Below, one piece after another: positions 46,871 through 57,129 of a stretch of 64,000 bases of DNA. Source of the DNA: Mytilus edulis. Its lineage: Eukaryota; Mollusca; Bivalvia; Mytilida; Mytilidae. Below the pieces are notes generated by a model. That model was given only the letters and a program-made list of their open reading frames with translations, was not told the DNA's origin and did no database searches. Positions within the stretch are counted from its first letter, which is position 1. Every line of letters begins with the position of its first letter. The stretch is from positions 32,005,133 to 32,069,132 of the forward strand of contig NC_092346.1 of the NCBI RefSeq assembly GCF_963676685.1, given 5' to 3'. The position numbers and the translations under genes were made by a program.

Positions 46871-47569
46871 TGTGTGCACTCTTGTTATGTTTTTGCTATT
46901 AGTATTACAGGAGCACCCTAAATTGACAATTTATCTCCATTTAAAACATCACAAATCTGATTAAAGATGATCTCTTATTCATATACGTATATTTGTCTGA
47001 TATCTATCATTTGAACAGTATCTGACGACACTTAGCATGATGTCATTTATTATGAATAATGATATGCTGGTAGGACAATTTCAATCTTCCACACTTTTTT
47101 ATTACCCTTTTCATTTCTCACTGTCAATTTGTCAATTTGTGTTTTTTTACAGCATTTCTTTGGGCTTGTTTTTTTATTAAGCAGAGAAGTAAGTGTTAGA
47201 GAGTAGTGTGATTAGGTCATAAACATTGAAAACTAGTCTGTCAACACTGAGGCTGTCAGTTTGCACCCACCTTGGTAAGGTGTTTTTTTACTCTGATCTT
47301 AATTAAGACTATTACTGTAATAAGTTGCCTGCCAAAGGATGATGGTTCTTGCTATGTACTCATGATTATTCAAACAATAAATATGGTCCATATACATGTT
47401 ATAAAGCCAAGTGGGAAAGTGGTGTTAAGTCTTAGATGCATTATTTTTTTATTAGTTGTTAATGGCTTTGAACTAGCTGTCAGATAACTGCGAGTACTCT
47501 CAGATCTGTTCATTGTGTCTTTTTGTGTCGGGATGTATAAGTACCGGGCCACGTCCACTTGTATGTTTG

Positions 47570-47995
47570 TCCATCTGATGAGTTGAGCCTTTTTCGACTG
47601 ATTTTTATAGTTCGTTCTTATGTTGTACTGTTATACCACTGTTCTAGTTAGGGGGAGGGTTGGGATCCTGCTAACATGTTTAACCTCGCCACATTATTTA
47701 TGTATGTGCCTGTCCCAAGTCAGGAGCCTGTAATTCAGTGGTTGTCGTTTGTTTATGTGTTACATATTTGATTTTCGTTCATTTTTTTTACATAAATAAG
47801 GCCGTTAGTTTTCTAGTTTGAATTGTTTTACATTGTCTTATCGGGGCCTTTTATAGCTGACTATGCGGTATGGGCTTTGCTCATTGTTGAAGGCCGTACG
47901 GTGACCTATAGTTGTTAATGTCTGTGTCATTTTGGTCTTTTGTGGATAGTTGTCTCATTGGCAATCATACCACATCTTCTTTTTTATATTTAACA
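47570..47995 (+). mobile_element. 5'-truncated retroelement 3' tail
   Basis: Contains GGGAGGGTTGGGATC and GTCCCAAGTCAGGAGCCTG, mirrored at ~52550-52620 in the Naiad 3' UTR. It ends CTCATTGGCAATCATACCAC and a T-rich stretch. A shorter copy is at 63280-63440. Confidence 0.6.
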
Positions 47996-49200
47996 CCAAC
48001 AATAAATCAGTTAAACAACCAGTAATTTGGTGGATTTTTGTTTGGTCTCTGTAGGTAATCTTGTTTTCCCTAGGATCACTTTAATATAACCATATGTGAA
48101 AGTGGTGTTAAATTCAAACAATCAATCAATCAAACAACCAGTAGTTGGGTGGATTGTCTTGGATCTCTGTTGATACTCCTGCTTCCTCCACAAATAAAAA
48201 CTATCAATCAATTTATCAATATGAACTTTCATTTCTACCTGTGATTACTGCTAAATAATTAATCAACTTATCAATCAACAAATCAATCAATCAATTGATC
48301 AATATAAACTTTAATTTCTAACTGTAATTACTGGTTAATGATTAATCAAGTTATCAGTCATCAAATCAATCAATCAATTGATCAATATAAACTTTAACTT
48401 CTAACTGTAATTACTGGTTAATGATTAATCAAGTTATCAGTCATCAAATCAATCAATCAATTGATCACCCAACACACTTATCCAAACCAACCAACCAATA
48501 TTTAGAATTGTTCCATGATCAGTTGGTGGTTAATACAACAAACAACAAACATAACCAATCAATCAACCAACCAAAAATTTATGTTTGTAAAGGAAAAATC
48601 ACCATTAACAATTGTAAACAGTTTATATTTTATTTTATCTTATAAAGTTATGGATAATAGTGCTGGTGTTTTCACTTAACATTGAAGACTGTATATTTCT
48701 ATTGTCAAGATCTCCTTAGTGTCTTTAAGTGGCTGTCTTGATTTAAGTACCCTATGTCTCCTTATGTGCTTTTAAGTTGATGTCTTATTGCCAATACCTT
48801 ATGTCTCCTTTTATTCCTATTTGTTGGATATCAAAGTAAAAATAATTTGTGGAATTTTTATCGGAGTTCAGTATTTTTGTGATTTTTCTTTTCACCCACA
48901 AATTAAAACTGAACACTATAATATAACCAAGTGTGTAAGTGGTGTTGAATACAAACAATCAATCTATCAAACAACCAGTAATAAGGTGGATTTTTCTGAT
49001 ATTTCTGTTGATACTTCTGCTTCCTTCATAAATAAAAACTATCAATTAATTGATCAATATGAACTTTTATTTCTACCTGTGATAACTGCCTTAAGATAAA
49101 TCAACTTATCAATCAACAAATCAATCAATCAATTATTCATCCACCATACATATTCTAAGTCCAAACCAACCAACCAATATTTAGAAAATATCCTTCGATC
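47995..49200. repeat. (AATC)n-tailed SINE remnants, unit D
   Basis: Several CAATCAATCAATCAA tails and CTCCACAAATAAAAAC bodies (48000-48260, 48890-49140), with a 61-bp duplication at ~48340-48470 (ATTACTGGTTAATGATTAAT). No gene. Confidence 0.6.
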
Positions 49201-49728
49201 TTGTTGGATGATGGAGCATCCAACAAAAATGCAATCACCAACGGATCAACCAACCAAAAATTTATGTTAGTAAAGGGGGAGACGTCCATTGACAATTATT
49301 TCGACAATTGATTTTATTTTTTGATAGGGTTAATAATAATAATTCTGGTATATTCACTTATCATTGAAGACTGTTTGTTGATGCATATATTTCTCTTGTT
49401 TAGATCTCTTTTTTTTAAGCTGCTGTCTTATTGTCAATACACTATGTCCCCCTTTTATACATATTTGTCAGATATCAAACTTAAAATAATTTCACTATCA
49501 ATTAAGGTAATTTTTATTATGATCTTTGGCTTTAGTTGGGATCCATGGTATGCTTGAAAAGTAATATTTTGATTAAAAAGGAAAATAACTGTTATACAAG
49601 ATATTGGTCTAATCAGTTCTGGTAAGTTCACTCGTAAGCTGTAACTCCAGTTGTCATATGCATATGACATGAATATTGTTTGCCTTATACTATTTCACAT
49701 ATTTCTTTTTCATTAAAGTTTGAAAGTT

Positions 49729-51417
49729 TTAGAATCCTTCAATGTTTATTACATATAGCTTTGCTTCCTTAGTTTGACTACTTGCAGCCTTAGTGCATCC
49801 TATATAAAGTTTTCCAGTTGTGTTGAAGGCAAGAGACATTGGATATCTTATTCCTATTTCCTTTATATTGAAATATGAATTTAAATGTCCATTGTCATTG
49901 AGTATGTGTAAGATGCCAGGTACCGGATCCACCACAACAACATTGTCATTTGGTGTTGTCACAATATCTACTGGTTTAAATGCTTTACTTTTATTGATAA
50001 TTGGATGACCTGTATACTGGTTTATTATATGTCCTCCTAGTCGTAAGACCATTACTTTACCACACCTATCATCTGAGATCTCATCCACTACATGTATATT
50101 TCCATTACATGTAGTGGTTATATACCTTGCGTAATTGAATAAAGGTTGATTATGTTCATCATGTTCATACACAGTTTCCTTGTCTCCTTTCTTGTTCATA
50201 ATGATCACAGCACTTCTTTTTAGTTCACTATTATAAGCTCCTACTATAAGTTTATTGTCACTGATAACATGGATAGCACTGGGAAGTAAAGGTGATACAT
50301 CATAAACAGAATCAGTCAGTTCACCACTACTGCTAATGTGTTGTAACCTTGTTTCCCCAAAAACACACAGAAGGAGTTGATTAGATGGAGTAACTGCCAT
50401 TTCACACACTTTAATGTTAAATTCAGACATCACCTTTAGGTTGGTTCCTTCAGGTTTTACTCTCTGTAATGTTCCAAAACAACCAGAACTTAAGCAAATT
50501 GACTGATCAAGGCATGGACTTACACATCTTATCATCTCAAGTGTAGTCTGGTACTCACTATTGATGACTAGGGAGATGTTTTTTTCTGCTGACAAGTTCC
50601 CATCATCTTGTAGCGATCCAATGTTTGATTGGTTAATATTTCCTGGAACAAATGTTGGTGAAGAAGTATAGCTAGGCCTGGTTCGTGGTTCTTGAGTTTC
50701 AGTGAATTTCTCCATCTTCTTGACCTCTTTGAAAAAGTCAGAAGCATTGGAAAGGTCAATACAGTTCTGGACTTCAGTGATTTTATCCTCTTTCTGGGTT
50801 GTGAATAATGATATAGCATTAAGATCAGATTTGACTGATGTTAAAACAGTTTCATGACTCTGCTCCAGTTTATTTTTAAATTCTTTAAAATATTGTTCTA
50901 CTTGCTCTTTTACGGTTTCCTCATGACTTCGAATATTTCTTTTTTCTTTGTTATACTTTATATTTTCAGCTGACACTAGTTTATTAAGCTGGTATTTCTT
51001 TGCGTTGATTTTATAATTACTCTTCTGCATTTTACTTTGTCCTTTTTTTAATATTTCTACTTTGATATTGTATGCATCAATAATTTCGATTAAATGATGC
51101 TTCTTATGAACTTTCATAATACAGATTGGACACACAAGGATTTGACATTTACTGCAGTAAAGACATGAGACTTGTTCAGTGTGTTCTGCACATTTAATGT
51201 TAGTAAAATCCATCTCTTCTCTATACATGCCAACGTCTTTTAAACTGATGATCTTGTGATCCTTTGCATTTTTGAATTTTGAATGTACATTGTCAGTGCA
51301 ATAACCACACATCAGCATACTGCAGTCCATGCATTTCCACTGAATTGTTCTATTTGTTTCACATAATTTACAATTAACAGGAACTTGACCTTTTCTAACC
51401 GACTGGGAGGACGCCAT
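49729..51417 (-). CDS. TRIM-like B-box/coiled-coil/NHL protein, copy D (562 aa)
   Basis: The most diverged paralogue, still exactly 562 residues. It begins MASSQSVRKGQVPVNCKLCE, which fixes the start of the other copies. B-box cysteines and histidines are conserved although surrounding residues differ (for example AKDHKIISLKDVG). Blade 4 ends KVMVLRLGGHI where the others have KVVILGQEGHI. The last ~200 residues are closer to copies A-C than the first 120, and the 3' flank (49200-49729) is nearly identical to theirs, hinting at gene conversion. No RING or transmembrane segment. Role unknown; TRIM-like adaptor inferred. Confidence 0.85.
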   Translation of the reverse strand: MASSQSVRKGQVPVNCKLCETNRTIQWKCMDCSMLMCGYCTDNVHSKFKNAKDHKIISLKDVGMYREEMDFTNIKCAEHTEQVSCLYCSKCQILVCPICIMKVHKKHHLIEIIDAYNIKVEILKKGQSKMQKSNYKINAKKYQLNKLVSAENIKYNKEKRNIRSHEETVKEQVEQYFKEFKNKLEQSHETVLTSVKSDLNAISLFTTQKEDKITEVQNCIDLSNASDFFKEVKKMEKFTETQEPRTRPSYTSSPTFVPGNINQSNIGSLQDDGNLSAEKNISLVINSEYQTTLEMIRCVSPCLDQSICLSSGCFGTLQRVKPEGTNLKVMSEFNIKVCEMAVTPSNQLLLCVFGETRLQHISSSGELTDSVYDVSPLLPSAIHVISDNKLIVGAYNSELKRSAVIIMNKKGDKETVYEHDEHNQPLFNYARYITTTCNGNIHVVDEISDDRCGKVMVLRLGGHIINQYTGHPIINKSKAFKPVDIVTTPNDNVVVVDPVPGILHILNDNGHLNSYFNIKEIGIRYPMSLAFNTTGKLYIGCTKAASSQTKEAKLYVINIEGF

Positions 51418-51889
51418 TTTTGTTGGATGTGTCTCAGATATTTCTATTCCTTCTATGATTTTTTTTCAACAAGTTAAAATGTTAAATACAAATGTTTTCT
51501 TCCTTACGAAACTGAAACAAGATAACAGGAGTCATTAGATTAACTGATTGTTTGAAAGTAATGTCCATGATTGAGAACAATATATATATTAAAAATTCAT
51601 AAATGATATCAAGCTTATAATTAAATTTGGAAATCCAGATGCATGATATATATCGGTAAAATAAGGAGGATCTGATATGATTGCAAATGAGACAGCTCTC
51701 CATAAGAGATCAAATGACACATAAATTAACAACTATAGTTCACTGTACAGCCTTCAACAATGAGTGAAACCCATACTCTATAGTTGGATATAATAGTCCA
51801 ATATAATAGGCCCTTGAAATGACAAATGAAAACTTAAATTTTAACTAGAAAACCAATGGCCTTATTTATGTACAAAATAATGAATGAAA

Positions 51890-52297
51890 AACATAAGCGA
51901 TATACAGCAACAAACTACAGCCTCTGAATATCCTCTTTTTCACGGTTCATTTGTTATAGTTAAGTTTTTGTGTTTTTGTCTATTTTTCTTATACTGTATG
52001 CAACAGGTCTACTATATTTTGTGTATGGTGAACATGTCTTACTGGCAGGTGTCATCTGACCTTGACCTCATTTTCATAGTTTTTTGGTCTTTTTATCTAA
52101 TACTATATGCAATAAGTCATCTATATTTGGTGTATGGAAGTATTCTATTGATCTCTTTATCAGTTGCTCAGGTTTTATTTTACCTGGTCTCATTTTCACG
52201 GTTCATTGCTCAGTAGTAAGTTTTTGTGTTTTGGTCTGTTTTTCTTAAACTATAAGCAATAGGGCAATTATATTTGTTGTATGGAAGAATTGTTCAC
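51890..52297 (+). repeat. GACCTTGACCTC repeat, left part
   Basis: Degenerate ~115-nt units as at 46480; interrupted at GTTCACTACATA by the Penelope-like element. Confidence 0.7.
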
Positions 52298-52823
52298 TAC
52301 ATAGAATTGAGAATGGAAATGGGGAATGTGTCAAAGAGACAACAACCCGACCAAATAAAAAAACAACAGCAGAAGGTCACCAACAGGTCTTCAATGTAGC
52401 GAGAAATTCCCGCACCCGGAGGCGTCCTTCAGCTGGCCCCTAAACAAATATATACTAGTTCAGTGATAATGAACGCCATACTAATTTCCAAATTGTACAC
52501 AAGAAACTAAAATTAAAATAATACAAGACTAACAAAGGCCAGAGGCTCCTGACTTGGGACAGGCGCAAAAATGTGGCGGGGTTAAACATGTTTGTGAGAT
52601 CTCAACCCTCCCCCTATACCTCTAACCAATGTAGAAAAGTAAACGCATAACAATACGCACATTAAAATTCAGTTCAAGAGAAGTCCGAGTCTGATGTCAG
52701 AAGATGTAACCAAAGAAAATAAACAAAATGACAATAATACATAAATAACAACAGACTACTAGCAGTTAAATGACATGCCAGCTCCAGACTTCAATTAAAC
52801 TGACTGAAAGATTATGATTTCAT

Positions 52824-52886
52824 CATATGAACATCAGGCACAATCCTTCCCGTTAGGGGTTTAGTATCATACCATCATAACATATA
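52824..52886 (-). promoter_or_regulatory. SECIS element, form 2
   Basis: Minus strand, 54 nt after the stop codon: helix I UAUAUG/CAUAUG (6 pairs); internal loop; quartet UGAU opposite UGAU (tandem G-A pairs); helix II GGUAUGAUACU with AGGAUUGUGCC (10 of 11 paired); AAA at the 5' side of the apex; then mini-helix CCC/GGG with loop CUAAC. These are all the diagnostic parts of a eukaryotic form-2 selenocysteine insertion sequence, which recruits SBP2 and EFSec to recode UGA as Sec. Confidence 0.88.
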
Positions 52887-52939
52887 TGAGAAGAACATAA
52901 CCCGTGTCATGCCAACAACTGTTTTTACAATAAATGTGT

Positions 52940-54938
52940 TTAGTTCCGACGCAAAGACCTTATCAGTGACTCAATATTAACGCCAAAATATGCAATCTTT
53001 AATGACTTGACAACAGTATCGTAATTATATCCCTTCTTAATAAGTCTATTCAAAGGTTTTGTAAGTTTCTGAGGTGAATACTGACACCTTTGTGCTTTAT
53101 AAAGAATATTTCCATAAAAAATTGGATGTGAAATACCTGAACGTATAAGAAGTCTGCATGTTGAGCTATATTTACGAATGATGTCTTTATACCGATGATA
53201 AAATTTAGTAAATGTTTTGACTAGTTTGTGATATCGAAAACCATTTTGTATTTGGCTCTGCTTGTAAAGCGGTGGCTAAAAGTTGATGTTTGTTAAAGAT
53301 TTCGTTTTCTGAAAATGGAGTCAGTTGGAATGTTGGTGAATTGGTGATTTCCTTTTTCAGAACCTCAATGTAAAATTTACGTCAAACAATAATAATATTA
53401 TTAGCAGCTTTATCGGCCGGGACAAAAACAAATTCCTTGGCTAGTTCTTTTAGTTTATGTTTGATACGAGAAATAGGTTTATTGTGGTTATTGTTAATAG
53501 TAAAATGTTCTTTAAAATGTTGAATACGTATATCAACTATCTTCATTACTGAATTAAAATGAGTCCAAAGATTTTTTGTCAGCTTTTTCCAGTTTTATCC
53601 ATTTCATACAGTAAGTATGGAGTGAGTCGTGGATGATATTACGACACTCATTCCAATTAATAATTGACGGGGGACGATATTTAGGTCCTTTACTGAGGAA
53701 TGATTTTAACTCTCGGTCTTGAACGATGTTAAGATCTCCTGTTAGAACATGGGAAATGGGTCCATAAATATATTCGGAATTACTGCAATTACATGAAGTA
53801 GGTGTATTTTCACTGATATTAACATCTTTACACAATTGACTATAATTAAACACAAATTTCCGGGTAGATTTCTTGTAAATATAACAAATAAGAGGTAGCT
53901 CAGTATTGTCAAAATATCCAGGAATTTGTTCTTTAACAGAATGGTCGTTAAATATACCGGCAATATTTACAAAATCAAAGCCTTTATTGACATACTTAAT
54001 TTTAATAAAATGTTTTTTTATGATCTTCAGGGCGATCAATTTTGGGAAATAATTTAGAATAACAATATGCCATAATAATTTGAACAATTTCATACTTAGG
54101 ACTGCTATATGAAATTGTGTTGCAATCCTCCAAAATTTTATTTAACTTATTAACCGGTAACGAACAGAGTTTTGTTAACAGATAATGTCTGCCGTTGTTT
54201 TTTGAAATAGAAATTAGGTCCGAAATATTGGTATGATTGGCCCGAAATTTTCTTTGATTGCGATTTGTTCTACGACCGTGAGAACGGTTTTTACGAACAG
54301 TTTTAGAAACTATATCCAAAATGTTAACGGAATTGGTTCTAGATATATTACCAATTCCCATGATATTATCATTTAGACCGAGAGGGTAAACTGTCTGTAA
54401 TTTTTTAATTCAATTTAATTCAATTATTTTCCGTGATCGTACAAACTTTGAATGCGATTCACCAGGCTGCTTATTTACTACTTCTAAAGATTGAACTGCT
54501 AAATATTTAAAAGGATGGTTGTGCTTCTTAAGGTGTTGGTAAATGAAACTTTTGAATTTATTTGGTCTTTTAAAACGATACAGATGTTCTTGAGTGCGTT
54601 TAGATAAATATCGTCCAGTTTCTCCTACGTACTGAATACCACAACCCGCTTTGTTTCATGTGAGTAAGTAAATAATACTGTTTGTTTTTCAAGTTATATC
54701 AGTTTCAAAATTTAAAGAAAATGTGCGACCATTAAACGTGGACCTTACCGTATTGTTGGTGGAAAGACGGGGACATGTAAGTCATTTTTTGGCATGACAC
54801 TTATCGATAGAATGATATTTTATTGTTAAAAATGTTAGCGATGGTAGTATTTTTAGATAACCGATTTTGAAGATTGAGACGTGTAGATACCCTTTGAACA
54901 AGTTTAGTATTTAGTATTTTTCCATTTCTAAGCTTCAT
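52940..54938 (-). pseudogene. Naiad GIY-YIG/RT polyprotein, selenocysteine type, decayed
   Basis: The frame starts MKLRNGKILNTKLVQR (54938). One shift later it gives the zinc-binding and GIY-YIG region (GCGIQYVGETGR, then RTQEHLYRF and a His-rich KKHNHPF), the KLQTVYPLGLND segment, a CxC linker (SCNCSN) and the RT start (EFVFVPADKAANN). It then jumps straight to the RT C-terminal extension (RYHKLVKTFTKFYHRYKD ... SLIRSLRRN). The RT catalytic core is missing. In-frame UGA codons lie at 54782-54784, 54689-54691, 54656-54658 and 53382-53384, all where cysteine is expected, and at 54410-54412, where tryptophan is expected. Frameshifts near 54815, in an A-run near 54012, and in an A-run near 53575. 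It encodes a retrotransposon replication protein, now dead. Confidence 0.85.
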
Positions 54939-55235
54939 AATTGTTTTGTTAGTGAATTACATAATAAAGGAGCAAAGATTGGCGTCCAGAATATGAACCA
55001 GCATACAATAATTTAAGTTATGTAAAATTGATAAATTTGATCGGCTGAAAATGTCAAACGCTTAATCAGTATAAATTACCCGAAAAAGATGATGGCTGAC
55101 TAAATAGTAGAATGGGGCTGAATATTGAAATACTACTTTTTGATAAATATTCCTAAAGTAATGAACTAGAGCAGTTCTCGCTCGGACACACACTCCATAA
55201 TCTAGTATATTATAAGAGCATAAACCTGAAGCACG

Positions 55236-55370
55236 GGGAGGCACTCTACTGTATGTCTGCCTGGCATTTGACCTTGATCTCATTTTCATGGTTCATTGGT
55301 CAATTTTTAGTTTTCTTGGTTAATGTTAAGTTAATGTGATAGTGTAATAAAAAATAAATTAAAGATCGAA
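55236..55370 (+). repeat. GACCTTGACCTC repeat, right part
   Basis: Resumes at CTGTATGTCTGCCTGGC, TTTGACCTTGATCTCATTTT and ends AGTGTAATAAAAAAT, matching the end of the uninterrupted copy at ~46805. Confidence 0.65.
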
Positions 55371-55539
55371 ATATATTTCCGATACAATTATTTTATGCAC
55401 AAGTATATTAGCGACTCTCAAAATATTAGGTATGTCTATGTTTAAACATATAACAGGGAAATTCGGAAAAATATGTAAGTAGGTCGAAAATACAATACAC
55501 GAGGATACTTATAAAGTACAAATAACTCAACTTTAGAAT

Positions 55540-55790
55540 AAGTATCAAAAAGTAAAAACACAAAAATACTGAACTCTGAGGAAATATCAAAATGGAAAGT
55601 CCAAAATCAAAAGGCAAAATCAAAAGTCCAAACACATCAACCGAATGGATAACAACTGTCATATTCCTGACTTGGTACAGGCATTTTCTAATGTAGAAAA
55701 AGGTGGATTGAAACTGGTTCAACAATCTTTTCTTCCTGCTACTTTTCAGGCTCTGAAACAACTTAAACATAATAGCTATACAGAATTTAA
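55540..55790 (+). repeat. Dispersed repeat (AACAACTGTCATATTCCTGACTT family)
   Basis: CACAAAAATACTGAACTCTG, GGATAACAACTGTCATATTC and TGACTTGGTACAGGCATTTT recur at 58460-58600. Both copies are on the + strand. Likely a retroelement 3' fragment. Confidence 0.65.
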
Positions 55791-55879
55791 ATTCTATCCA
55801 TACCTTTAAAGAGTCTTTGCAACAGAGGTTTAGATAGAATCATGATATACATATTGTTAATTTTTTGACGCCCATCATT

Positions 55880-56560
55880 GCATGTGACTAAATGTTGTGG
55901 GGCATATAAATTTACCCCTGTCCATCCGTCTGTCTGTTCGCACCTGTGTCCTTTCATCTGGATTTGGATACATTGTTTGTCTGGTATATCTTCTCATACA
56001 GTTTTGGAGGTACAACTTCAATATTTTGTAGGATGTTCATACACATACATTTTTTTTGGTATTTGAGATGTGCATTGCTACAGGATTTTGATTTCTTTTA
56101 AATATTCTGAAAATTACAGGTAGTTATGGACTTAATAGAGAGAGCATAAAGAGATCATAGTTTCTCCTCCTACAGTTTTGGAGACACAGCTTAAATATTT
56201 TGTTGGAGTAATGCATTTGCTGAAGGATCTTGATTTCTTTTTTTATATGCCAAAAATGACAGGTAGTTGGACTTGGACATTTTTTTGGTACAAGCTGCAT
56301 ATATAAAGAGTAACATTTTGTTGGATGTTTAAACACAAAATGCAGGTGTACATGGCTTTAGTATTTTGATTTTTTCCCCAAAAATTCTGAAAATGACAGT
56401 TAGTTGGACTTAGGCGTATTTTTGGTACAAGCTGCATAAAGAGATCATGGTTTGTCCTCCTACACTTTGAGAGACACAGCTTTAATATTTTGTTGGATGT
56501 TCAAACACATAATGGATGTGTGCATGGCCATAGAATTTTGATTTATAGATAGCTTAACAA
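55880..56560 (+). mobile_element. TGGGGCATATAAATTTACCCC-type element with tandem units
   Basis: Opens with TTGTGGGGCATA and a TCCGTC-rich tract, followed by three to four ~150-170-nt units with TTTTGGAGACACAGCTTAA, ATATTTTGTTGGATGTT and GACAGGTAGTTGGACTT. Same architecture as the elements at 2141 and 13075. Confidence 0.55.
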
Positions 56561-56794
56561 TTTTAAGTTGTATGTATTCTCAAATCTAAAATATGTAAAC
56601 TATACTCATGCATATGGGTGAGCAGTAAAAGGGGATAGGGGGAGGGGGAGGGGTAGCATGGTCCATATCTAATTTTTTTTTAGTTTTGGAAGATTTTTGA
56701 TTTAAAAGGAAGAATTTCAGTAAGATATAGATCATAAATATAATTTGTCTTTCGTTATATTATTTGAAAAATATTAACAAAAATCTTAATTTGC

Positions 56795-57010
56795 TTACGT
56801 TTGAAAATTTTCCTCTTTCCTGTTTTCAGAAATTTCTTGATAGAAATCTAAATTTTTGACTGCAGATAGTAATTTCTGTACATGAAATTTTTCAGGTTTC
56901 CTGTTTTCAGAAATTTCTTGATAGAAATCTAAATTTTTCACTGTAGATAGTATAAATTTCTGTACATGAAATTTTGTCAGTATCCGTATATTATGATAAC
57001 TATCATCTTT
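56795..57010. repeat. ~85-bp tandem duplication
   Basis: TTTCCTGTTTTCAGAAATTT and CTGTACATGAAATTTT occur twice; a third diverged copy follows to ~57130. Confidence 0.6.
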
Positions 57011-57129
57011 GTGATGTTCCAAATATAGTTACATCTGACAAATTTTCCGGTTTCCTTTTTCGAGGGATTTATGATATTAAAATCTTTGTTTTTGCTTAAA
57101 TATACTAATTTCTGGTAAAGAAAATTGTT

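Larger units (their letters stand above)
46985..51700. repeat. Unit D, older diverged copy
   Basis: Recognisable from TTTGTCTGATATCTATCATT at ~46990 and a diverged SINE head at ~47225. It has different repeat fillings and a B-box gene that is the most diverged of the four. From ~49200 to the gene end it is again very similar to A-C, suggesting sequence exchange. Confidence 0.65.
52298..55240 (-). mobile_element. Naiad-type Penelope-like retroelement, internally deleted
   Basis: A ~2.9 kb minus-strand insertion that splits a GACCTTGACCTC repeat (left part 51890-52297, right part from ~55236). From its 5' end: ~300 nt leader, coding region 54938-52940 (GIY-YIG endonuclease before reverse transcriptase), SECIS element 52886-52824, then a ~520-nt 3' UTR ending TTTCCATTCTCAATT. 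Endonuclease-first order is the mark of the Naiad clade. CACTAC/CACTCTAC at the two borders may be a target duplication. Copies of its 3' end occur elsewhere in the window. Confidence 0.85.

Noticed and set aside
52935-52990. Hammerhead-like sequence overlapping the end of the Naiad frame (CUGAUAA ... GGAAC)
   Set aside because: The core is imperfect, stem II does not pair properly, and the bases are explained as codons for SLIRSLRRN. Naiads are reported to lack canonical hammerheads.
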